The position numbers and the translations under genes are program-made. From Triglochin maritima (Eukaryota; Streptophyta; Magnoliopsida; Alismatales; Juncaginaceae): DNA of 64,000 nt. The notes under the pieces are model-generated. The model did no database searches and was not told where the DNA came from. It saw only the letters and a program-made list of their open reading frames with translations. Numbering within the stretch: position 1 is the stretch's first letter; each line of letters begins with the position of its first letter. Positions 1 to 10,944 of the stretch are shown piece by piece. The stretch is from the NCBI GenBank assembly GCA_963682175.1, contig OY821786.1:31551501-31615500 (forward strand). The letters are read 5' to 3'.

Positions 1-1136
1 TGGATTTATTTCCAACAAAATTTGAACTTTAGGGGTTTTTTAGCAAATTCACAACTTATGCAATATATTATCCTATGCAACAATAAATTATTGCACCCCA
101 TAATATATGCATCTCATATGAATTTATCATGATTCTAATTATCTTTATATACAACATAATTGATTTTACTTGTTCACCACGTGTGTCATATTTTCTATAA
201 GAAACCCGACACATCATATGAACCAAAAATCAAGCTTCTTGTTTCACGGTTTTTGCGGTGTGACCTATGGGAGGATCTAAACTAAGTTGGCAGTGATATT
301 AAGAGCTTAATATCACAAACTATAAGCGGTATCTAGCTACACATTATATCTCCCAATTAGTTAGATGTCTTAATTCCACTCGAACCAAAACACGATCCAT
401 TTAGTGATGGAGTGCACCACTTGTGTCCGTCCCTTGCCGCATGATATTAAGAATACACACAAATTAGTATTGTGTCATCTTTGTATTAGTATTCATTTCT
501 TGATCTCTTTAAGCTAGTTATAAATATGTGACTTAACTCAAATCACATTGTGCACATTATAACATTGCTTTATCAAGGGGCCCACTAATATCATCACTCA
601 ATTAAGAGGGGCAATGATAATCTTTTGACTAACTATCTTCTCCAACAAAAGTTGTACTTAACCAACCAATGCCTTTACACTACACTTATCGATAGTTCAA
701 GACACTGATCTAATTAAGTATTCCTTAAGTGATCAGATATAAGTCTCATATCAAAGGACCAAGGACACAGTAAAATATTAATGACACAGAAACACATTTC
801 TATAATATTTTACTTATTATGTCTATTCAGTATACAAAAGTAATATTTTCCTCTTTTGCATACCCGTGTCGTCACTCACTTGTAGAGCTACAATGATCTA
901 TGACCAACACGACAATCTTAACTCGGTAATTAATGTCCCATGTTAATTACCATGATTGCGAATATCTTTTGTTTTATGCAAACCAATATCTTTCAGAGCT
1001 CTACGGTTAAGGACCAAGAGCCTCTTCCTTAACACTTCTAAAAGACGAATAACATAAACAATGAACAAAATGATTTCTCATTCAATTCATAATAATTGAC
1101 ATTTAAAAGTAAAACTTTTAGAACACATTCCCTTCA
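1..1136 (-). mobile_element. Partial LTR, copia family A (cut by window start)
   Basis: This stretch matches, in the same minus orientation, the U3 half of the complete solo LTR at 1895-3861. Shared landmarks include the segment around 240-470 and the end at 1131-1136, where the LTR start TGAAGGGAATGTG reads in reverse complement. The TATA/R/U5 half lies before the window. No coding sequence is present. Many substitutions separate it from the other family-A LTRs here, so it is an older copy. Confidence 0.85.
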
Positions 1137-1258
1137 GGGTCAACCCGAACCCGACCTGAAAAAATCGATTTTTGGATTTACCAACCGAACCCTTACCCAA
1201 CCCGACCAGTCCAGTTCGAGTCGGTTTTCAGGTTCAACCCGACCCATGTGCACTCGTA
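1137..1258. repeat. hAT-end remnant rich in CCCGACC
   Basis: The segment is built of AACCCGACC-like words and ends in GACCCATGTGCACTCGTA. This closely matches the right end of the hAT-type element at 38164-39706 (GACCCGTGTGCACCCCTA). It is a truncated relative that directly abuts the LTR ending at 1136, which probably inserted into or recombined with it. Confidence 0.6.
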
Positions 1259-1347
1259 ACCATGACCTTGTAAATTTACACAAAGTCTTTCTAGTATTTT
1301 TTGAAGTGTTGCACTGATTTTTCCTTCAACCACGTATGATATTTAGG

Positions 1348-1680
1348 TTCTAACATCATTTGAATTAGTTATTTGTTTAAATAGTATGGATTTGGCGGCG
1401 ACGTGATTTATTGTCGGGTCACTTATCTTAGTTAGGTTCTAGTATCATTTAATTGACTATTTATTGTAAGTAAGATGGATATACAACATATTTGTGATTT
1501 TTAGGCGAGTCACTTGTGCAAATTGTGTTGTGGTATCATTTGAACTTATTATTTGTTGTAAGTAGTCTGGATTTAGCGACGTGATTTTTTATCGGGTCAC
1601 TTATGTTAATTGGGTTTAATATCATTTTAACTGAATATTCATTAATGTGAGTAACATGGATATGCGATGGTACTATGACG
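1348..1680. repeat. Degenerate ~90-bp tandem repeats
   Basis: Four diverged units follow one another. Each carries a TAT/CATCATTT word, an A/T-rich middle with AAGTA(G/A)xATGGAT, and in three of them a CGGGTCACTTAT or GCGAGTCACTTGT word. The period is roughly 85-95 bp. The fourth unit runs into the ~150-bp satellite that starts at 1681, so the two repeat types may have a common origin. Confidence 0.55.
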
Positions 1681-1894
1681 GTCGGATCATCCATGTTATT
1701 TGGGTGATAGTGCCAGTTCACCCGGTTCATTATCGAACCTTTCAAACTAGGTCCCCTTAAACTCTTTTCCAGACCTTCTATCGTTGGACAACGTCCTTTC
1801 CGAATGTTTGCAAGGGTGTTGTGATTAATGGTTGGGTTATCCATGTTATTTGGGTGATAATGTACAACTTAGACATTAATTCCAATGAACTTTG

Positions 1895-3861
1895 TGTTGG
1901 ATTTCATGTTTAATTATACATATATATTTTCGAAATTTTTATGTATAATAAGGATCATCTACAATTTTCTACGATTTATGTCATGCATGTATTGGTTTGT
2001 TTCAATAACTAGTTTTAAAAACTTATTAAAACAAACATGAGTCTACGAAATTCATACCTAGAAGTTCTCTAAAACTTCTTGAAGATTCGGAGACGTTGTG
2101 GATGCTTGCTGCTGCGCTGGATGCCTCCGAGATTTCACCAAACTCTAAACGAGATTGGAGAGAGAAGAGCTAGCCTCTCGATCTCCAATAGAGTTTAGAA
2201 TCCAATTACTAACCCCTTTAGTTTCCTTGAGAAGATGACCTCTTGAAACTAAATCTAAACTTAAGAATTTGTGGAAATTTCGTGGAGAATTAAGGAGAGA
2301 GATTTTCCATGAAAAAACAATGAATTAATTCAACTAAGGAGGTAATGAGATAACTTGTATTTATAAGTTCTCTCCAAATTACCTATTCATGTGCAACCTC
2401 TTGCCCATGATTTCATGCAAAATTTCATCTAACCATCCATTGTTTGATGACAAATAATCTTAGCCACGAATTAAATCAATTATGGACCAATTCCATGCAT
2501 GATTTAATTAATTCTTAAATTAATCCTGCAGAAAACCGTCTGGACCGGTCGACCGTTTGGATGAAGCGGTCGACCGTTCGTAACAGGAACTGTTCCATCT
2601 CAATGTTCGGTCGACCGTTCGAACAGATGAAAATTCCCTGTTATCGGTCGAGACACATCCGGTCGACCGATCAACAGTAAACGGTCGACCGTTTGTGCAC
2701 AGTTTTGCAGTTGGTCAAATTTCGGTTAAACCCCTACAAAATTTGACATTTCGGGATTAGTAGTAAATTCATAACTTATGTAAAATATTATCCTATGTAA
2801 TGATAAATCATTACACCCCATAATATTTACATCACATATGAATTTGATTTAGATTCTAATTATGTTATTAATCACAACATAATTTTGATTTTGCTTGTTC
2901 ACCCCATGTGTCATATTTTCTACATGAAACCCGACACATCCTATGAACTCAAAATCCCCATTACTCGTTTCCCAGTTTTGTGGTGTGACCTATGGGAGGA
3001 TCTAAACTAAGTTGGCAGTGATATTAAGAGCTTAATATCACAAGCTATAAGCGGTATCTAGCTACACATTATAGCTCCCAATTAGTTAGATGTCTTAATT
3101 CCACTCGAACCAAAATCCGATCCAATTAGTGATGGAGTGCACCACTTGTGTCCGTCCCTTGCCTCATGATATTAAGAATACACACAAAGTAGTATTGTGT
3201 CATCTTTGTATTAGTATTCATTTCTTGATCTCTTTAAGCTAGTTATAAATATGTGACTTAACTCAAATCACATTGTGCACATTATAACTTTGCTTTATCA
3301 AGGGGCTCGCTAATATCATCACTCAATTAAGAGGGGCAATGATAATCTTTTGACTAACTATCTTCTCCAACGAAAGTTATACTTAACCAACTAATGCCTT
3401 TACACTACACTCTTCGATAGCTCAAGACACTAGTCTAATTAAGAACTCCTTAGGCGATCGGATATAAGTCTCATATCAAAGGACCAAGGACACAGTAAAA
3501 TATTAATGACACAGAAACACATTCCTATAATATTTTACTTGTTAGGTCAATTCGGTATACAAAAGTATTATTTTCCTCTTTTGTGTACCCGTGTTGTCAC
3601 TCACTTGTAGAGCTACAATGATCTATGACCAACACGACAATCTTAACTCGGTAACAAATGTCCCATGTTTATTACCATGATTGCGAATATCTTTTGTTTT
3701 ATGTAAACCAATATATTTTAGAGCTCTACGTTTAAGGACCAAGAGCATCTTCCTTAACACTTCCAAAAGACGAATAACATAAGCAAAGAACAAAATGATT
3801 TTTCATTCAATTCATAATAATTGACATTTAAAAGTAAAACTTTTAGAACACATTCCCTTCA
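1895..3861 (-). mobile_element. Solo LTR of copia family A with CTTTG target duplication
   Basis: The element is a complete 1,967-bp LTR in minus orientation. It begins TGTTGGATTT, the reverse complement of the LTR 3' end, and finishes CATTCCCTTCA, the reverse complement of the LTR 5' end. The flanks are an exact 5-bp duplication, CTTTG at 1890-1894 and 3862-3866. No internal region or second LTR is present, so unequal recombination between two LTRs probably removed them. On the minus strand a TATAAATA box lies at 2358-2365, with GGTCGACC palindromes upstream of it at 2545-2692. Confidence 0.92.
2545..2692 (-). promoter_or_regulatory. GGTCGACC palindrome array in solo LTR U3
   Basis: Five near-perfect copies of CGGTCGACCG-type palindromes lie at about 2545, 2567, 2609, 2660 and 2680, with half-copies between them. 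Read on the LTR's own strand they sit about 180-330 bp upstream of the TATAAATA at 2358-2365. The position suggests a cis-regulatory part of U3. Function is inferred only from position and from the same layout in other LTRs in this window. Confidence 0.7.
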
Positions 3862-4559
3862 CTTTGCTAGTTTGGTATCCAACACTTATTCTCTGGTCCA
3901 TCTTACTCAGAACGAAATCCCATTGGTAATTCGATATCGTGTTGCGATTAAATGTCGAATCATCCATGATATTTGGGTGATTGTACAAATTTGACCCCGT
4001 TTTTTGATGAACCATGGTCATTGGATTTCGATCAATTATTTTGGAGGTCATCTAGCTCGTCACGAAATCCCTTTGGTAAATTGAAATCATTCTGTGATGA
4101 ACAGTCGGGACACCCATGTTATTTGAGTGATAGTACCAATTCACTCAAATCTCTGTCAAATATTCCTCACTAGGTCTCGTTAAACTCATTTGCGGATTGT
4201 CTAGTGTTGCACCACATCCCTCTCGAATGTGCGAGGGTGTTGTGATTAATGGTCTGGTCAGTCATGCTATTTTGGGGGATAGTAAAAATTTGAGCTCATT
4301 TTCGATGAAACATTGCTCATTGGGTCATTGTCAATTATTTTACTGGGTAATCTAGCTCGGCATGAAGTATCTTTGGTAATTCAAGATTCGTGTTGTCATT
4401 AATTGTCAGGTCATCCATGTTATTTAGGTGATAGTACAAATTCGACTTTTTCTGCGATAGTATAAATTAGGGTCCCTGTCAATTATTTTGGGTCCCCGTA
4501 CATGGTCCTGACATCAATTTCATAGGTCCCTAGAACTGACTAGAATTACAATAAACTAA

Positions 4560-5345
4560 AGATAAATGATGATATTAAAAGGGTGTTACTAAATGTCGCC
4601 CACGATTTACTTAAATCGCCAACGTCTTTGACCATTTTGCCCTCCCATTTCAATCTATTTCCCATTTCGTCCTCCCCTATCAAAATAACTCTCTCTCTCT
4701 TCACTTACCCTCACCCCATCACCATCAACGGCAAGGGAATTGTCCGGCGACCGTCAATGGCAAACACCTTCGGCGAGGTACGTTTTAAAAAAAAATTAAG
4801 ACGGGGTTTCTGGCTTAGACGCCTCCACCATGGTCGGGGCGTGTGGCTTAGACGCCTCGACCACGAATTAAATTTTAAATAAATTTTAATTCTTATGGTG
4901 TAATTTTAAAATATTTCAGGTTTCGTTGCAAGATTTTGGTGGTGATGGGGTAGATTATAGTGGGCTTTTCGTAACTCCGGAAGTATTTCCAACATGTGAC
5001 GAAGCAATTAAATGGGTTAAACAAGTTGTGATAGAAGTCTGGTTCTTTTTGGTGGTATCATCATATAAACCACAATGAGATAGTCGAACAATTTGTTATC
5101 TTAGATGTGACCGCTGTAAGGAAAAAGAACCACGGGATATAGAAATCGCGGTACGAAAAAACACGAAAAGAAAGGGTTGTGGATGTCGATTTCTGATTAA
5201 GATGGTCGAGCGATTGGAGCATGATAGGTGGTTCTTAATTAGGGATAGTTCACATGGTCAGCACACACCATAGCCTTATTGTGTATCCAGAGGGTCACTG
5301 ACAGATCAACGGTCTTAGTCCTAGGGCTTAGTACCCCCTATAGCG
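4560..5345 (+). pseudogene. MULE (Mutator-like element) 5' fragment with TIR and transposase N-terminus
   Basis: Reading inward from about 4583, the sequence matches the left end of the MULE at 35.48 kb (ACTTAAATCGCCAACGTC, then a run of CCATTTxxTCCTCC), as expected for a long terminal inverted repeat. Downstream, 4916-5340 matches the reverse complement of 37.7-38.08 kb. It encodes a FAR1/MULE-type N-terminal DNA-binding region with words such as GCRFLIK and RWFLIRDSSHG, broken by in-frame stops and frameshifts. No catalytic transposase domain follows, so this is a decayed fragment. The second TIR was not found. Confidence 0.6.
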
Positions 5346-7320
5346 AACTTATGGTTCCAAATTCAAACTCAAAGTAGTTGGATGGGAGATGCAGGATGAA
5401 GACAGGAGAGCTCATTGGGAGCAGTAACGTAGTAGAAATTGATTGTAACGTGTGATTTCTAAAGATTAGTACATTATTATGTGTGTTACTTTATCTAATT
5501 TGAAAGTTAACAAAAACAATTACTGATAAATACTAAAAGTACAAGCAAACTATAAAGTAACAAGTACAGATAAGCAGCCTACAAAGGAACAAAAACAGAT
5601 AAGCAGTCTATAAGATAACAAGTACAAATAAGCAGTCTATAAATTAGGAACTGGTTGGGGTGTTAAACCTCTATAAAATCTCTGGTCGTCTTGTGGTTTG
5701 CTTGTCTCTACTTTTGTGTGGTATCCGCTGCATACTTTATCATTAGTAGAGTTTTTTTTTTGTTTTTTTGTTGATGTTCTACTACTTTTAGATGGCATAG
5801 CAAGTGGTACAACAAATGGAATATGAAAATGAAACCTGGCTATTAGACGCAATACTGTTGGGGTTTTCCAACCTATGTAACTTGAAAATATCAAGATGCA
5901 TATTAGTATTTGAGGCTTTAGTTGTTCGGTGCTTGGAGACAAAGGATCTGCTTGGACACTTTGCCACGTGTCACCCAATTGGTGGGTAGTGGAAGTCAGT
6001 GAGAATAGTTTGTTGTTTTGGTATTTTTGCTATTCGTTCCCTCTATTTGTGTCAAATTACATGTCACATCATCCAATTAATTTTCTTTAATATGTAAATA
6101 GAGAATCATTAGAGTTTTAAAGAGATGTAAATAATTTGAATTTCTCTCATTAAAACGGTCAATTTGAATACCATATGTGTTATGTTTCAAGCACTTTCTA
6201 AGATTGTCATTCTTCTTTAGTTAGTTGTTACTCTAGTTGTTACTCCAGCCTATAGATAGTTCTACAGACCTATGTAATTGACATTAAGACCATGTACATT
6301 TACATAGGGACCTTTTGAATTGAAAGCACAATATTCATCTTTGTTTGGGAACTTTTTAACTATTATCGGTTATTATTGAACCAAAATTTGAACACGACCA
6401 TGAATCCACATGGGCTCATACAAAAATATAGGGACCGACCGAAATCAATTTTTTTCTCTATCAGTAAGATCTCCTTCCAAACATTATAAGCACTGCCAAA
6501 TATAATCAAATGGATCATTACATCATACTCTACTAGTCAAGTATTTGAACTACAAGTAATGAGTAAATTGATTGATTTGATTACAACTCATGGACCTTAT
6601 AGCCATTTAATATATCCATTAAGTGTGTAACAAATTCCAAGGGAAGCAGGGACTCGAATGCAAATTTTCCAATCATCAAAGATAGAAATGAGTGTTTGTG
6701 AACTGTTGATGTCGGTTTGTATTTTGTATATAATTAAGATAAGATAAGAACTAAGAAGATAGAAATGAGTGTGTGTGAGAGAGAGAGAGTACATGTGTGT
6801 CTGTGTTAGAGTTGTGAGAAATAAGATGGAGACGATAAAAGTTGTGCAGAGGTATTTTCTTCTCTAGTAAAGTAGAGTAGATTCATGGATTCAATTCTAT
6901 CTTTTATGATTGACTAGGTCTTTATCGTACATGATGTAACAACAGAAAGAAAAGAAAGATTAAGAATCGTAGGGGGGAAATTAAGGAAAATGATGGAGAT
7001 TGGATTTGGTTCGTGGAATTAAGCTTATGGTAGCGAGATAGGCAAGTACGGATCGTTATTCTGTGATTTCATGTCATATTTGTCTCTTTAATATCTCGGT
7101 TTGTGTGCATGTTGAATATATATATTGAATGTAGTGATATGCATATATTTGCATGGTTGTATTTTGGTCGGAACGTCCTCTATGCATGTTTCTATGATTG
7201 ACCACTTAGGAAAGAGCTACCTAGCGAGCAACGTGGACGTGACTACATAGAGTCACAACAACGCAGAAAATACTAGAAGGATATTATGTAAATTTAATCA
7301 CAGCATTGTCTCAAATTATT
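5346..7320. other. AT-rich intergenic DNA, no gene recognised
   Basis: Short open frames occur here (for example one of 113 codons at 5637-5978, minus), but none matches a family I know or has splice support. A short GT/GA microsatellite lies near 6769-6791. Part of this stretch may be the rest of the MULE fragment ending near 5345. Confidence 0.5.
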
Positions 7321-7410
7321 AAAGGGATATTGTGTCGAGCTAGATTGCCCAAAAAAGAACTGACAGAGACCCAATGAACACATTTCATCTAAAAATGGGG
7401 TCGAATTTGT
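7321..7410 (-). repeat. Inverted fragment of the ~150-bp satellite (type B)
   Basis: In reverse complement this segment reads like a type-B satellite monomer. It has the GACCCCATTTTTAGATGAA, CATTGGGTC and CTAGCTCGACAC words found around 3990-4060 and 4300-4360. It directly abuts the family-A LTR starting at 7411, so that element inserted into, or recombined with, satellite of opposite orientation to the block at 1.7-4.5 kb. Confidence 0.65.
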
Positions 7411-8575
7411 TGAAGGGAATGTGTTCTAAAAGTTTTACTTTTAAATGTCAATTATTATGAATTGAATGAGAAATCATTTTGTTCCTTGTTTATGTTATTC
7501 GTCTTTTAGAAGTGTTAAGGAAGAGACTCTTGGTCCTTAACCGTAGAGCTCTAAAAGATATTGGTTTACATAAAACAAAAGATATTCGCAATCATGGTGA
7601 TTAACATGGGACATTAATTATCGAGTTAAGATTGTCGTGTTGGTCATAGATCATTGTAGCTCTACAAGTGAGTGATAACACAGGTACACAAAAGAGGAAG
7701 ATATTACTTTTGTATACTGAATAGACCTAATAAGTAAAATATTATAGAAATGTGTGTCATTAATATTTTACTGTGTCCTTGGTTCTTTGATATGAGACTT
7801 ATATCTGATCACTTAAGAATTGCTTAATTAGACTAGTGTCTTGAGCTATCGATGAGTGTAGTGTAAATACATTAGTTGGTTAAGTATGACTTTCATTGGA
7901 GAAGATAGTTAGTCAAAAGATTATCATTGCCCCTCTTAATTGAGTGATGATATTAGTAGGCCTCTTGATAAAGCAAAGTTATAATGTACAAAATGTGATT
8001 TGAGTTAAGTTACATATTTATAACTAGCTTAAAGAGATCAAGAAATGAATACTAATACAGAGATGACACAATACTACTTTGTGTGTATTCTTAATATCAT
8101 GAGGCAAGGGACGGACACAACTGGTGCATTCCATCACTAAATGGATCGGGTTTTGGTTCGAGTGGAATTAAGACATCTAACTAATTGGGAGCAATAATGT
8201 GTAGCTAGATACCGCTTATAGCTTGTGATATTAAACTCTTAATATCACTGCCAACTTAGTTTAGATCCTCCCATAGGTCACACCACAAAACTGGGAAACA
8301 AGAAATGGGGATTTTAAGTTCATAAGATGTGTCGGGTTTCATGTATAAAATATGACACATGGGGTGAACAAGCAAAATCAAAATTATGTTGTGATTAATA
8401 ACATAATTAGAATCTAAATTAAATTCATATGTGATGTAAATATCATGGGGTGTAATGATTAATCATTACATAGGATAATATGTTACATAAGTTGTGAACT
8501 TACTACTAATCCCGAAATGTCAAATTTGTAGGGGTTAAACCGAAATTTGACAAGTCTGCGAATACTGTGCAAAAA

Positions 8576-8767
8576 CGGTTGACCGAATGTTGCACACTTA
8601 ACAAGAATTTCGTCTGTTCGTTTTCGGTCGACCGAGTATAATCGATCGGTCGACCGAACATCGCGGTGAAATATTTTTTTGGTACGAACGGTCGACCGAA
8701 CTAATAACGGTCGACCGAAACCTGGTCTAAACGGTCGACCGAACCTCCAAACATGGTCGACCGTCCA
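8576..8767 (+). promoter_or_regulatory. GGTCGACC palindrome array upstream of A1 LTR TATA box
   Basis: Six exact GGTCGACC octamers and one CGGTTGACCG variant fall within about 190 bp. The array ends about 175 bp upstream of the TATAAATA at 8943-8950. Most copies extend to the 10-bp palindrome CGGTCGACCG. The location fits a U3 enhancer or silencing target. The function is inferred. Confidence 0.7.
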
Positions 8768-8942
8768 GACGGTTTTATGCAGAATTAATTTAAGAATTAA
8801 TTAGATCATGCATTGAATTGGTCCATAATTGATTTATTTCGTGGCTAAGATTATTGGTTAGCAAATAATGGATGGTTAGATGGAAGTTTGCATGAAATCA
8901 TGGGCAAGAAGTTGCACATGAATAAGTAATTTGGAGAGAACT

Positions 8943-8950
8943 TATAAATA
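8943..8950 (+). promoter_or_regulatory. TATA box of A1 LTR
   Basis: TATAAATA lies within the LTR downstream of the palindrome array. The same box in the same context (GAGAACTTATAAATACAAG) occurs on the minus strand of the solo LTR at 2358-2365. It presumably sets the U3/R boundary a few tens of bases downstream. Confidence 0.65.
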
Positions 8951-9411
8951 CAAGTTTATCTCATTACCTCATTAATTAATTCATTATCTTCTTGTGCAAA
9001 AATCTCTCCATAATTACCCACGAATTTCCATTAATTCTTGAGTTTAGTTTTAGTTTTCAGAAGATCTTCTTCTCAAGGGAACTAAAGAGGGGTTAGTAAT
9101 TAGATTCTAAACCCTATTGGAGATTGAGAGCCTAGCTCTTCTCTCTCCGATCTTGTTTAGACTTTGGTGAATACTCGGATGCATCCGACACAGCGACAAA
9201 CATCATCAACATCTCCGGATCATCAAGATGTTTTAGAGAACTTCTAGGTATGAAACTCAGAGCCCACGTTTGTTTTAATTGAGTTTTGAAACAAGTTATT
9301 GAAACAAACCGATGCATGCATGAAACAAATCATAGAAAAAGTGTAATTGATACTTATTGTGCATAAAAATTTCAAAAATAAATATGTGCAATTAAACTAG
9401 AAATCCTACAG

Positions 9412-9423
9412 TGGTATCAGAGC
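9412..9423 (+). other. Primer-binding site of A1 (initiator-Met tRNA)
   Basis: TGGTATCAGAGC, two bases after the LTR end at 9410, is the usual plant copia primer site, complementary to the 3' end of initiator tRNA-Met. Confidence 0.9.
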
Positions 9424-10944
9424 TTAGGGTTCAAATTTCTAATGATTTGAAACTATAAACAAATTGAGTTTACCATCTAGGGTACGAACAATTCGATTTT
9501 CCGGTTTTTCGGTCTTTAAATGTTTTGTTGGAATAATTCTTTGTAATAATTCGTTTTGAATGTTTTAAATGGTTTAAAACATGCCATGTAATTATTGGAA
9601 TTATGATTTAGACGTAATTTCGTTTTATGAATAAATGATTGTTCTAACTTGCAATAATTTCGTTTTAAGAATAAACGATTGTTTTGTAAGAGAATCAACA
9701 AAACCGAAAAACTGCGGTTCGTCTTTTCTTTTAGGAAATTTGATGGACTGCGGTTTAAAATTTAATTTGAACTTATGGATGGATGAAAAACGTTCTTAAT
9801 GGATTTCAAAATATTTTTCAAAGAATTGTTTGGGATTCTAGATGATTGATAAACTAGGTTGTATAGTTTATAGCAATATTACGTGCATGGATGCTCGAGT
9901 TGTTTTTGCAGGAATTGTGAGTTTATATGTTCCAAATCAGCAACTATGAATGTATGTAATTATTATTATACAAGGGCTTATTTATATGTAAAAGTCAAAT
10001 TCTTTTTTTTTATCTTTAGATAATTGCATTGCATTTAAGAGGTTTTACATAGGACTTGCACTAGTCGGTTTTTATCGAATGTGAGGAGCATGCTTATTTT
10101 CTGTAAAATCTACATCTCCGGTGCAAGGGGAAGTCGCCGTTGTAGCGCATCGATCGAGGATCAGAGATCGAGGATCAAGGATCAAAGGGAACATATAAAC
10201 TCACACGATGTGGATTGTGTGAATGGTTTGATTTCTGTTTTTATAATCTTGCTATGCATGTGATGAATGTGTTGAATGTTAAGATGTGTATGAATGATAA
10301 TATGCATGATAACCTAAAATTCTGAATCACATGTTAATATATGAAATTGTCCAACAAAATTAAGAGTAATTTTCCTTCTTATTTCATCCACTAGCAGCCA
10401 TCGATCGATGGATACTCTGCTCGCCCTTAGCGGGAGATAGCTCCCTCCATCTTTGGGAATAATGGGAGATATAATGGTTGTCTATTGTTGTGCCACGATT
10501 ACATATATATGAGGTGCGTTTCACCCTAGTGAACCCCAAGTATGTTTAGTTGTGAATACAATGGATAAACGTATCTCGTATCAAATGAAAATAAGTTTTC
10601 TTAACATCACCTAGAGCCCTCGCTTGGTTTTGGGAAAAAGTTTTTCTTACAAGGATAGATCATATTCCCTCATAATTAAAACGACGAGAATCACAAGAGT
10701 TTGAAGATGCTAATATTGCTAAAAGTCAAAAAGGTTGTGATTAGAAAATGTTTTTCTTACCTTGATGTTGTCATGTATTCGATAGCCCTTAGCTAGTCTA
10801 TATTACAATTAATGGGATCTTGGATTGTTGCATTTATGGGCAAAAATTTTATTTGCAGTATTTACATTTATATTCGATATATATGTATGTGTTTTAAAAC
10901 ATAAAATTGGCATTAAAATCCTGTATGATTTATTTTGTAGAAAA

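Larger units (their letters stand above)
1681..4490 (+). repeat. ~150-bp satellite array, interrupted by a solo LTR
   Basis: The landmark GTCxGGTCATCCATGTTATT recurs at about 1681, 1831, 3954, 4104, 4252 and 4405. Removing the LTR insertion and one copy of its target duplication gives periods of about 150, 151, 150, 148 and 153 bp. Two monomer types are visible. Type A carries an AGGGTGTTGTGATTAATG end (units at 1681 and 4104). Type B carries TCAATTATTTT and TCTAGCTCG words (units at 3954 and 4252, with 1831 closer to B). The last unit decays near 4490. Confidence 0.8.
7411..9410 (+). repeat. 5' LTR of A1
   Basis: This is a complete 2,000-bp LTR, starting TGAAGGGAATGTG and ending AAATCCTACA directly before the primer-binding site. 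A TATAAATA box lies at 8943-8950 and GGTCGACC palindromes at 8576-8767. It is noticeably more diverged from A1's own 3' LTR than that 3' LTR is from the LTR of the inverted copy A2. For example, the ACACAGGTACAC word near 7680 is ACACGGCTACAC in the other two. Confidence 0.9.

Noticed and set aside
2545..2692. CRISPR-like regular repeats
   Set aside because: The palindromes are irregularly spaced, the genome is a plant's, and they sit in LTR U3 regions.
5637..5978. 113-codon open frame on the minus strand
   Set aside because: No recognisable family, no splice or start context, and it lies in repeat-derived DNA next to a MULE fragment.
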